Origin: Bacteroidales bacterium
GTDB taxonomy: Bacteria > Bacteroidota > Bacteroidia > Bacteroidales > UBA932
Direction of reading: 5' to 3'
DNA length: 64,000 bases
NCBI GenBank assembly: GCA_017962235.1
Contig: JAGCVS010000010.1
Coordinates: 177,595 to 241,594 of the forward strand
The position numbers and the translations under genes are program-made. The notes below the pieces were generated by a model that was given only the letters and a program-made list of their open reading frames with translations, did no database searches and had not been told where the DNA came from. Of this stretch, positions 46,135 through 53,785 are shown piece after piece; position 1 is the first letter of the stretch; each line of letters starts with the position of its first letter.

Positions 46135-47024
46135 CGCTTTACTTTCACTACCAGGTAGCGGGAGATGCTCCAGAAGCTGTCTTTGTCGGTAATGAGGATG
46201 CTCTCGGTGCCGTCGGCTTCGGGCTCAATGGTGTAGCTGCCGTCGGGGTGGTTGGTGAGCACTTTGATGCGCTTGCCGTTGGTGGGGATTACCGATACGC
46301 GGCGGCGGTCAAAGGATTTGAAGTCGGCATCGTTGTGGGAGATGTCCAGCAGGCGGCCGTAGCCGAAGAGGCCTTTCTTCTCAAACAGGTTCCACGCGAT
46401 GAGCTCTTCTTCCGTGCCGCAGATGTAGTGTACCCGGTTCATGTCGGTGTCCTGGGTCTTGATGCGCTGCTGCTGGTCTGCGCTCTTCTCCTGCAGGCCG
46501 GCCACATCCTTCTCAAGGGAGGCCACGGTGTTGCCCAGTTCGTTGATGCGGTTGCGCTGGTCTGCCACGGTGCGCTGCAGATCCTCTATGATGGCTGTCT
46601 TCTCGTCCAGCTCCTGCTGCATGCGGGTGATGGTGGCGGTGAGGGTCTTGTTCTTGGCGCTGCTGCTGGAGAGCTTTGCCTGCAGATCGTCTATGCGCTT
46701 CTGCTGCTGCTAAATCTTCTCTTTGATGTTGTCCACCTGATTCATCATGATGTCGCGGCGTGACACTGTGTCAGCCTGATTCTCCAGGTTGAGGGCGATG
46801 AGGCTGCTCTCTGCGGCAGAAATCTCGTTAAAGCCGCTCTCAATCTCGTTGAGCATGTCCAGGGTCTGGTTGTAATCTGTCTTGAGCTGCTTGTTCACGC
46901 GGTTCAGCGAATCCACCTTGCCCAGCAGCTGCTGATACTGGTCAGACTCTTCCACGCTCTTGCAGGCGGTGAACATGGCTGCCGCTGCGAGCAGTATAGA
47001 AATGGAATAAAAAATCTTTTTCAT
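46131..47024 (-). pseudogene. Coiled-coil lipoprotein interrupted by an amber codon
   Basis: The frame starts MKKIFYSISILLAAAAMFTA with a lipobox Cys at 21, then a long coiled coil rich in Leu, Gln and Lys. A TAG at 46710-46712 interrupts it after 104 codons, and the same frame continues for 192 more codons in the same style (QQQKRIDDLQAKL, then a globular C-terminus with HPDGSYTIEPEADG). The TAG is followed by three CAG codons, so a single CAG-to-TAG change explains it. The full product would be 297 residues and probably anchored in the envelope. Translation may restart at an internal ATG near 46622. Confidence 0.75.
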
Positions 47025-47057
47025 AATTCTGTGTCAGTTTTTGTGTATAATTTTTAT

Positions 47058-47065
47058 CAAATGTA
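47058..47065 (-). promoter_or_regulatory. -7 box of the split lipoprotein gene
   Basis: TACATTTG on the minus strand fits TAnnTTTG and lies 33 bases before the lipoprotein ATG. Confidence 0.6.
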
Positions 47066-47074
47066 CAAATTTCA

Positions 47075-47082
47075 TACCTTTG
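47075..47082 (+). promoter_or_regulatory. Rubrerythrin -7 box
   Basis: TACCTTTG fits TAnnTTTG and lies 26 bases before the rubrerythrin ATG, nine bases from the divergent box. Confidence 0.65.
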
Positions 47083-47108
47083 TTACAAACAATTAATACT
47101 GACAAACC

Positions 47109-47648
47109 ATGGACAACAAGTACAAAGGCACACAGACAGAGAAGAACCTGGAGGCTGCATTTGCAGGAGAATCCCAGGCACGCAACAAATACACCTACTT
47201 TGCTTCCGTAGCAAAGAAGCAGGGCTTCGAGCAGATTTCCGCCCTGTTCCTCAAGACTGCAGACAATGAGAAGGAGCACGCAAAGCTCTGGTTCAAGGAG
47301 CTGAACGGAATCGGCGACACCGCCGCCAACCTGCTTGCAGCTGCAGAAGGCGAGAACTACGAATGGACAGATATGTATGAGGGCTTTGCAAAGACCGCCG
47401 ATGCGGAGGGCTTCCCCGAGCTGGCAAAGAAGTTCCGCCTGGTGGGCGCCATTGAGAAGCATCATGAAGAGCGCTACCGCGCCCTGCTCAAGAATGTCGA
47501 GACCGCTAAGGTATTCGAGAAGAGCGAGGTGAAGGTATGGGAGTGCCGCAACTGCGGACATATCGTAGTGGGCACCGCCGCTCCGGAAGTATGCCCTGCA
47601 TGCAACCATCCACAGGCGTTCTTCGAGATCTGCGCAGAGAACTTCTAA
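47109..47648 (+). CDS. rbr: Rubrerythrin
   Basis: Rubrerythrin is a cytoplasmic peroxidase of anaerobes. The 179-residue protein has a four-helix di-iron domain with Glu and His ligands in [22 protein letters not shown] and [14 protein letters not shown]-terminal rubredoxin-like domain has the two Cys pairs CRNCG and CPACN. It is complete, with its own promoter and terminator. The strong codon bias suggests high expression. Confidence 0.95.
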   Translation: MDNKYKGTQTEKNLEAAFAGESQARNKYTYFASVAKKQGFEQISALFLKTADNEKEHAKLWFKELNGIGDTAANLLAAAEGENYEWTDMYEGFAKTADAEGFPELAKKFRLVGAIEKHHEERYRALLKNVETAKVFEKSEVKVWECRNCGHIVVGTAAPEVCPACNHPQAFFEICAENF

Positions 47649-47669
47649 CGGTACTGCCGTCAACAAAGA

Positions 47670-47695
47670 AAGCCGCCCTTTCCAGGACGGCTTTT
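47670..47695 (+). terminator. Rubrerythrin terminator
   Basis: The stem AAGCCGCCCT / AGGACGGCTT has one mismatch in ten and is followed by a T-rich tract, 22 bases after the rbr stop. It may also serve the convergent TIM-barrel gene. Confidence 0.8.
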
Positions 47696-47715
47696 CTTGT
47701 TGTATGGAGCGGTGA

Positions 47716-48567
47716 TTACGTCAGGTCGCAGACTGCCTTCAGGTAGCCGAAGGATTCGGCGATGCCCATGAAGGGGTTGTCCATGTCTTTCTCGTATTCG
47801 AGGGAGCACATGCCGCTGTAACCCACCTTTCGCATCATCTTGACAAGGGCGGGGAAGTCTATCTTGCCGCGGCCAATCTCCACGCACCAGCCCGCCTTGG
47901 ATGCCTCCGACTCGTCTTTGAAGTGCATGTCAAATACGCGGGTATGGTATTTCCTGAGGTCTTCCACGGGGTCGGCGCCGCCGCGAAGGTCGTGACCTAT
48001 GTCAAGGCACATGCCCATGCGGGGGTTGTGATCCTTGACCTTGTCCCAGATTACCTCTGCGGTCTGGTAGATGTCGATGTCGGGGCCGTGAAGGTGGATG
48101 GCCAGCTTGATCTCGGGGTATTCCTCAAGCTTCTTGTCCACATAATCCAGGAGCTCGTAACCGGGCACGCCCACCAGGATGTTTACCCCCACGCGGCGGG
48201 CATATGCGAACGCGCGGTCTACCTCCGCCTCGGTACCCATGTAGATAGGACCCACGCCGTAGCCGGTGACGCCGTAAGAGGCGCACTTGGCATGGAAGGC
48301 GGCAATCTGTTCGTCGGTAGCGTTGAGGGGGAGGTGGAAGTCTTTGATGCACAGGTAGTGCACATCGGCCTTCTGGAGGGTCTTGAGGGTGGTCTCAAGG
48401 TCAAACTTTACAAAGGTGTATCCGGCGCATGAGAGGTGGAAGGCATCGGGTCCTTTCTTTGTGGATTTCTTGCAGGGCTCGGCGGCGTTCAGGTTGAGGG
48501 AGCCGGCGGTGAGCATAACTGCGCCGGCAGCGCCGGCCTTGATGAATGATCGTCTGGATAAAGTCAT
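47716..48567 (-). CDS. Sugar phosphate isomerase/epimerase-like TIM-barrel protein with Tat signal
   Basis: The 283-residue protein starts with a twin-arginine signal (SRRSFIKAGAAGAVMLTAGS). The barrel carries the metal-site residues expected of xylose-isomerase-like epimerases: Glu/His in EIKLAIHLHG, Asp/His in CLDIGHDLRGG, His in FDMHFKDES, and a final Glu in CSLEYEKD. The product is likely exported folded with its metal. The substrate is unknown. It is third in a leftward run with two carbohydrate esterases, so a cell-surface sugar is a reasonable guess. Confidence 0.83.
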   Translation of the reverse strand: MTLSRRSFIKAGAAGAVMLTAGSLNLNAAEPCKKSTKKGPDAFHLSCAGYTFVKFDLETTLKTLQKADVHYLCIKDFHLPLNATDEQIAAFHAKCASYGVTGYGVGPIYMGTEAEVDRAFAYARRVGVNILVGVPGYELLDYVDKKLEEYPEIKLAIHLHGPDIDIYQTAEVIWDKVKDHNPRMGMCLDIGHDLRGGADPVEDLRKYHTRVFDMHFKDESEASKAGWCVEIGRGKIDFPALVKMMRKVGYSGMCSLEYEKDMDNPFMGIAESFGYLKAVCDLT

Positions 48568-48579
48568 GATATATTGTGT

Positions 48580-49968
48580 CTATTGATTTGTTACGATGCG
48601 GGCTTTGAAGAACTTTTTGTATCTGGATATCCAGTTGGACGGGATTTCGTGACCGAGCGTGGGGTAGAAATAAATCTCCTTGTCGGGGTTGTCCAGCACG
48701 TTGAAGGGGGCCATATTGGTGTGCGGGGGGCAGGTGCCGTCCTGCAGGCAGCAGTTGGCTATCACCGGGCAGTGGATGCGGGTGGCCAGGTTCTTGGTGT
48801 CAAAGTAGCTCAGGAAGGCGAACATCTGCTCATCTGTCATGCTGCCCTTGCTGGCGCGGGCGGTGTTGGCGGGCCAGTCCACAATGGTGAAATAGTCGGG
48901 GAAATCGCCCAGGAACGCCACGCCGGGGGCGATGGCGCGCAACGGATAGGGGCTGAGTGCGGCCGCCGCATATGAGAATGCGCCGCCCTGGCTGCTCCCC
49001 TCAGCGAACACGTTGTCCATGTCGCTGGTTTCACGGGTCGCCATAAAGCGGATGCCCTGCACGCAGTCCATGAATGCGCCGCGGTAGTAGTAGCTGTCTT
49101 TCTGCCCGAAGTGCCAGGCAAACCAGTCGCCATAGGTGTTCACAAAGTCGCCGTGGCCGTCGGGCTCGCGCTGGGCGGCGGTGCGGTTGTTTATCACCTG
49201 GCCGCGGGTGGAGAGGAACAGTTCCGCATAATCGGTACCGGCGGAGGGGCAGGTCAACTTGCCCGGATTCTGGTCGTCATAGCCGTAATAGTGCATTATC
49301 ACGGGGTGCTTTTCGCCGTCCTGCGGCTCCAGATAGTAGCCGTGTATCACAACCGGCTCCCCGTCGCCGTCCGGCAGGGAGTTCATCTCAAGAAGATAGA
49401 CCTTCTGGCTCTCCGTGCTCTTGGTGGGAATCTCCGTGAGGGTCGCCTCCATGTCCACCGCTTCCAGAGCGGCGACGGCGGCGTCCCAGTATGTGTCAAA
49501 ATCGGTCTGCTTGTCGGGCTCCGATACAATCTTTGTGGGGCTGATGCCAAAGGTGAAGACCCTCACGGTTCTGCCGTTTACAGCGCAGGAGGCGCGGTAG
49601 AAGCCCGGTTCAAGGTCGATGCTGGTGGTTAAAGTGACATCTTTCGAGCTGTTCAGCGGAATCTGATCGGTGGCGGTCTCAGTGCAAACGTTTTTCTTCT
49701 TGTCGGTGGAGATTACAATCTTGATATCGGCGGGTGCCACCACTTCATTGAAGTTGATGATGCGGAGGGTGATAGAGGGCCGGCTCTCCCATACCCAGTC
49801 GTCTGTGACGGGCACTTCAACCTTGAACGGCGTCAGGTCTGCGGGGTCGATTACAGGATCGTCCGGATCGTCCGGGATCGGATCCGTATGGTGCAGGTTG
49901 GATATGCAGCCCGCGGTGAATGCCGCCGTAAAGAGATACAGGGCCGCCAGATGCAACAGCCGTTTCAT
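48580..49968 (-). CDS. CE7-type acetylxylan esterase lipoprotein
   Basis: The 462-residue protein has a lipobox Cys at 21 (FTAGCISNLHH), an N-terminal beta domain of about 120 residues, and an alpha/beta hydrolase of the AXE1 (CE7) family. The nucleophile elbow is EGSSQGGAFS and the late His is in YPTLGHEIPS. CE7 enzymes remove acetyl groups from xylooligosaccharides and cephalosporins. It is likely exposed at the cell surface. It begins seven bases after the CE1-like gene. Confidence 0.85.
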   Translation of the reverse strand: MKRLLHLAALYLFTAAFTAGCISNLHHTDPIPDDPDDPVIDPADLTPFKVEVPVTDDWVWESRPSITLRIINFNEVVAPADIKIVISTDKKKNVCTETATDQIPLNSSKDVTLTTSIDLEPGFYRASCAVNGRTVRVFTFGISPTKIVSEPDKQTDFDTYWDAAVAALEAVDMEATLTEIPTKSTESQKVYLLEMNSLPDGDGEPVVIHGYYLEPQDGEKHPVIMHYYGYDDQNPGKLTCPSAGTDYAELFLSTRGQVINNRTAAQREPDGHGDFVNTYGDWFAWHFGQKDSYYYRGAFMDCVQGIRFMATRETSDMDNVFAEGSSQGGAFSYAAAALSPYPLRAIAPGVAFLGDFPDYFTIVDWPANTARASKGSMTDEQMFAFLSYFDTKNLATRIHCPVIANCCLQDGTCPPHTNMAPFNVLDNPDKEIYFYPTLGHEIPSNWISRYKKFFKARIVTNQ

Positions 49969-49975
49969 TTGAAGT

Positions 49976-50830
49976 CTATTTGAAATTCCTGGAGGCGAAG
50001 GGGAGGGCCAGGCGCAGCGCCAGGTGCCAGTATTCCCAGTTGTGGACGCCGTCGCGTACGCGCAGTTCGCTGTGAACGCCGGCGTTTCTCATCTTCATGT
50101 GGAAGTCCATGCTCAGGTGCAGCAGAAAGTCATCGTCGCCGCAGTCCACGAACCACGCCACGGTGCGCAGCTTCTCAAGGGTGGCCTCATCGGCATTAGC
50201 CACAAAGTCGTTGGCAGAGTGCTCGTGCACCGATTTGCAGGTGTAGTACAGGCAGTCTTTCTCTTCATTCCAGCCGCCCACTTCACCTTTAGGCTCGTCC
50301 AGCCAGGGACTCATGGCGTAGCAGCTGGAGAACATGTCGGGATGACGCTGGCAGTATACAACAGATCCGCCGCCGCCCATCGAGAGGCCCATCACCGCAC
50401 GCTGTGATTTAGCGCCGCCGCAGTGGTATTTTTTCTCGACGGCGGGGATGAATTCGCCAAAGAAGAAATCCTCATAATTCCAGCCCGGCATGTTGAAGTA
50501 ACCGCACCAGGTGTGACGTACGTCGGGGCCGCCAGCAGCTGGCATTATTATCACCATGGGGGATGCCTCGCCGCTGCGCAGAAGCTCGTCTGTGACTATC
50601 TGCATCTGGCCCTTGTCACGCCACGCGGTGTGGTCGTCGCTCAGACCGTGCAGCAGGTACACTGCAGGGAAGGTGCGGCTGGCTATTTCATAGCCGTCCG
50701 GCAGGTATACGTTGTAGATTATGGACGACCCGCCAAGGATGCGGCTGTAAAGGGTGTCGGTGACCACCGTCCCGGCGCGAAGCGGCTGCAGGGCAAGGGC
50801 GAGCAGCGCTATTATGAAGAATCTTTTCAT
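49976..50830 (-). CDS. CE1/esterase D-like secreted esterase
   Basis: The 284-residue protein starts MKRFFIIALLALALQPLRAG, a signal peptide. The alpha/beta hydrolase core has FPAVYLLHGLSDDHTAWRD, the nucleophile in MGLSMGGGG, Asp in WFVDCGDDDF, and His in VHNWEYW. The family includes feruloyl and acetyl xylan esterases and S-formylglutathione hydrolase; secretion and the CE7 neighbour favour a polysaccharide ester. I chose this ATG because it gives a proper signal and leaves the -7 box at 50856-50863 upstream. Confidence 0.85.
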   Translation of the reverse strand: MKRFFIIALLALALQPLRAGTVVTDTLYSRILGGSSIIYNVYLPDGYEIASRTFPAVYLLHGLSDDHTAWRDKGQMQIVTDELLRSGEASPMVIIMPAAGGPDVRHTWCGYFNMPGWNYEDFFFGEFIPAVEKKYHCGGAKSQRAVMGLSMGGGGSVVYCQRHPDMFSSCYAMSPWLDEPKGEVGGWNEEKDCLYYTCKSVHEHSANDFVANADEATLEKLRTVAWFVDCGDDDFLLHLSMDFHMKMRNAGVHSELRVRDGVHNWEYWHLALRLALPFASRNFK

Positions 50831-50855
50831 CGTTTTGAAATGAATCATGTTCTTA

Positions 50856-50863
50856 CAAATGTA
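50856..50863 (-). promoter_or_regulatory. Esterase operon -7 box
   Basis: TACATTTG on the minus strand fits TAnnTTTG and lies 25 bases before the CE1 start. It probably drives all three leftward genes. Confidence 0.6.
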
Positions 50864-50934
50864 CCACATCAATTTTATAATACAAAATCAAAGTGTTTCG
50901 GTGAGTTTTGGATACACCAAACAACTTTATTTTT

Positions 50935-50942
50935 TACCTTTG
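50935..50942 (+). promoter_or_regulatory. 2-oxoacid dehydrogenase operon -7 box
   Basis: TACCTTTG fits TAnnTTTG, with a TTTG (50907-50910) at roughly the -33 distance. It gives a leader of about 60 bases before the E2 gene and is the only clear box before the next seven genes. Confidence 0.6.
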
Positions 50943-51002
50943 TGCGATAATTTAATGATAAATCGGTTAACTTCCAAATAATAATCTATAAAACAATCAT
51001 TT

Positions 51003-52385
51003 ATGGCTTCCGTTGTAATCATGCCCAAGCAGGGGCAATCCGTGGAGAGCTGCATTCTCACGGAATTCAAGAAAAACAAAGGTGACAAGGTGGCAGTGGG
51101 GGATATCCTCTTTGCTTATGAAACCGACAAGGCATCTTTTGAAGAAGAATCCAAGGTAGAGGGCACAGTGCTCGCGGTTCTTTACAACGAAGGCGATGAA
51201 ATCCCCGTGCTGGCCAACGTGATGATAATTGGTCAGGAGGGCGAGAATATAGACGATTTGCTTGGCGGAGCACAGCCGGCGGCAGAGGCTCCCGCTGCAG
51301 CTGCGGCACCTGCACCGGCAGAGAAACCGGTGGCTGCCCCCGAGATTACCGTGCATCAGAGCGCGCCCGCTGCCCCCGCAGTGGAGGGCAAGCGCGCCAT
51401 CAGCCCCCGCGCAAAGGCGCTGGCAGAAAAGCTTAACATCAACCTTGCATACGTAACTGCAACCGGCCCCGAAGGCCGCATCATTGAGCGCGACATCGAG
51501 GCTGCCGCAGCATCCGGCGCACGTCAGACTCCACTGGCTGCCAAGGTTGCTGCTGAAACCGGAGCAACGGCTCCCGCAGCCGGCAGCGGTCTGGCAGGCA
51601 TGGCCCGCGCATGCGATTTGGGCAAGGCTGCTCCCGCAGCAGCACCTGCAGCCAAGGGCAAGGACGTGCTGGAGAGCGGCGAGGACTTCGAGGTCCGCAA
51701 GCTCACCAACATCCGCAAGGTGATTGCAAAGAGCATGTACGCAAGTCTGCAGAACTCCGCACAGCTTACCCACCACCTGAGCGCCGATGCCCGCCGCATC
51801 CAGGCGCTGCGCAAACAGGCCAAGAAGCTCCTCGAAGAGGGCAAGCTGGATGTGAACATCACCCTCAACGATTTCATCTGCCTGGCGGTTATCCGTGCCC
51901 TCAAGAAGTTCCCGAATGTGAACACCCATTTCCTGGGCGACAGCATCAAATATTACAACAAGGTTCACCTGGGTCTGGCAGTGGATACCGAGCGCGGCCT
52001 CATGGTGCCTTGCGTGAAGAATGCGGACGACCTCTCTATCGTGGGCCTCTCCCGCCAGCTCAAGGCGGTTGCCGACGCTTGCAAGAAGGGGAGCATCAAC
52101 CCCGATATCCTGAGTCCTGAGGCTGCAACCTTTACCGTCTCCAACCTGGGCAACTACGGCGTTGAGGTGTTTACTCCGATTATCAACCTGCCGCAGAGCG
52201 CCATCCTGGGTGTGAACACAATCGTGCCGCGTCCCAAGGACCTGGGCGGCGGAGTTTACGCATTCGTGCCTCATATCGGCCTCTCACTTACATACGACCA
52301 CCGCAGCATAGACGGCGGTGAGGCAACCCGCTTCCTGAAGCAGATTGCAACCGAGCTGGAAACCCTTGAAGTGGTATTTGAGTAG
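51003..52385 (+). CDS. 2-oxoacid dehydrogenase E2 (dihydrolipoamide acyltransferase)
   Basis: E2 is the core of a 2-oxoacid dehydrogenase complex. The 460-residue protein has one lipoyl domain with the lipoylated K43 in ETDKASFEEES, an Ala/Pro-rich linker (85-135), an E3-binding domain (about 135-172), a second linker, and the catalytic domain ending with the active-site His in TYDHRSIDGGEATRF. The acyl specificity (acetyl, branched-chain or other) cannot be told from these motifs. No lipoate ligase gene is in the window. Confidence 0.93.
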   Translation: MASVVIMPKQGQSVESCILTEFKKNKGDKVAVGDILFAYETDKASFEEESKVEGTVLAVLYNEGDEIPVLANVMIIGQEGENIDDLLGGAQPAAEAPAAAAAPAPAEKPVAAPEITVHQSAPAAPAVEGKRAISPRAKALAEKLNINLAYVTATGPEGRIIERDIEAAAASGARQTPLAAKVAAETGATAPAAGSGLAGMARACDLGKAAPAAAPAAKGKDVLESGEDFEVRKLTNIRKVIAKSMYASLQNSAQLTHHLSADARRIQALRKQAKKLLEEGKLDVNITLNDFICLAVIRALKKFPNVNTHFLGDSIKYYNKVHLGLAVDTERGLMVPCVKNADDLSIVGLSRQLKAVADACKKGSINPDILSPEAATFTVSNLGNYGVEVFTPIINLPQSAILGVNTIVPRPKDLGGGVYAFVPHIGLSLTYDHRSIDGGEATRFLKQIATELETLEVVFE

Positions 52386-52408
52386 TTGAATTCCAAAATG
52401 TACAACAT

Positions 52409-53770
52409 ATGATAGATCTTGCTATTATAGGTGGCGGCCCCGCAGGTTATGTGGCTGCCGAAAGAGCCGGAGCCAAGGGCCTGGCCGTTACACTGTTTGA
52501 GAAACGCGAACTTGGCGGTGTGTGCCTAAACGAAGGGTGCATCCCCACCAAGACCCTCCTTTACAGCGCAAAGGTTTTCAACTATGCCGCACACGGCGAC
52601 AAATACGGCGTGAGTGCAGAGAACGTTGCGTGCGACTTTGCCAAGGTGATGGACCGCAAGAACAAGGTGGTCAAGAAGCTGGTGGGCGGCGTAGGCGCTG
52701 CCATGAAGGCCAACAAGGTCACCGTGGTGAAGGGTGAGGCCATGATTGAGGGTCGCAGCGCAGAGGGCATCACCATCGCTTGCGGCGGTGAGAAATATCT
52801 TGCAAAGAACCTGCTGATATGCTCCGGCAGCGAGGCAGCAGTTCCCCCGATCCCCGGTCTGAAAGAGGCTGGCGACGTGATAGTAACCAACCGTGAGATT
52901 CTGGCGCTCAAAGAGCAGCCCAAGGAGCTGGTGGTTATCGGCGGCGGCGTAATCGGCATGGAGTTCGCGGCATTCTTCAACACCATCGGCACCAAGGTTA
53001 CCGTGGTGGAGATGCTCCCCAAGATTCTGGGTCCCCTGGACGACGAGATCAGCTCTTCTCTTCAGAAGATCTATGCAAAGCGCGGCATCGAGTTCTGCCT
53101 GGGTTGCAAGGTTACCGCAATCGAGGGCAACAAGGTGGTATACGAGACTCCGGACGGCAAGGTAAACAAGGTCGCAGGAGACAAGATACTGGTATCAGTG
53201 GGCCGTCGTGCCAACATCCGCGGCATCGGCCTGGAGAGTATCGGCGTTGAGGCGGAGCGCGGCATCAAGGTAGACGACAAGATGCGCACCAACGTGCCCA
53301 ACGTGTTCGCTGCCGGCGACTGCGTGAGCGGCTATCCGATGCTGGCACACGTGGCCAACCGTCAGGGCGAGATTGTGGTGAACAACCTCACCGGCGGCAA
53401 CGACCACATGCGTACAGATGCCATCCCCAGCGTGGTTTACACCAACCCCGAGGTTGCCAGCGTGGGCCTCACAGAGGCACAGGCAAAGGCTGCCGGCAAG
53501 GATTTCAAGATTGTCAACCTCCCCATGGCTTATGCCGGCCGTTTTGTGGCTGAGAATGAAGGGGGAGAGGGCTTCTGCAAGATTCTCGTGGGTGCTAAGC
53601 ACGGCGAGATAATTGGCGTCCACATGATGGGTAACCCCTCCAGCGAGATGCTTTACGGCTGCTGCATGGCCATTGAAATGGAGATGACCTTGGAGGAGCT
53701 CAAACAGATTATATATCCTCACCCTACAGTGAGCGAAATTATCAAGGAAGCTGTTTTCTCTGTCAAATAA
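52409..53770 (+). CDS. lpdA: Dihydrolipoyl dehydrogenase (E3)
   Basis: E3 re-oxidises dihydrolipoamide and reduces NAD+. The 453-residue flavoprotein has the FAD motif AIIGGGPAGYVAAERA, the redox disulfide C39/C44 in GGVCLNEGCIPTK, the NAD motif VVIGGGVIGMEFA, and the C-terminal HPTVSE with the catalytic His. It lies 23 bases after E2 and 15 bases before E1. Confidence 0.96.
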   Translation: MIDLAIIGGGPAGYVAAERAGAKGLAVTLFEKRELGGVCLNEGCIPTKTLLYSAKVFNYAAHGDKYGVSAENVACDFAKVMDRKNKVVKKLVGGVGAAMKANKVTVVKGEAMIEGRSAEGITIACGGEKYLAKNLLICSGSEAAVPPIPGLKEAGDVIVTNREILALKEQPKELVVIGGGVIGMEFAAFFNTIGTKVTVVEMLPKILGPLDDEISSSLQKIYAKRGIEFCLGCKVTAIEGNKVVYETPDGKVNKVAGDKILVSVGRRANIRGIGLESIGVEAERGIKVDDKMRTNVPNVFAAGDCVSGYPMLAHVANRQGEIVVNNLTGGNDHMRTDAIPSVVYTNPEVASVGLTEAQAKAAGKDFKIVNLPMAYAGRFVAENEGGEGFCKILVGAKHGEIIGVHMMGNPSSEMLYGCCMAIEMEMTLEELKQIIYPHPTVSEIIKEAVFSVK

Positions 53771-53785
53771 TCAAAAAAATATAAT

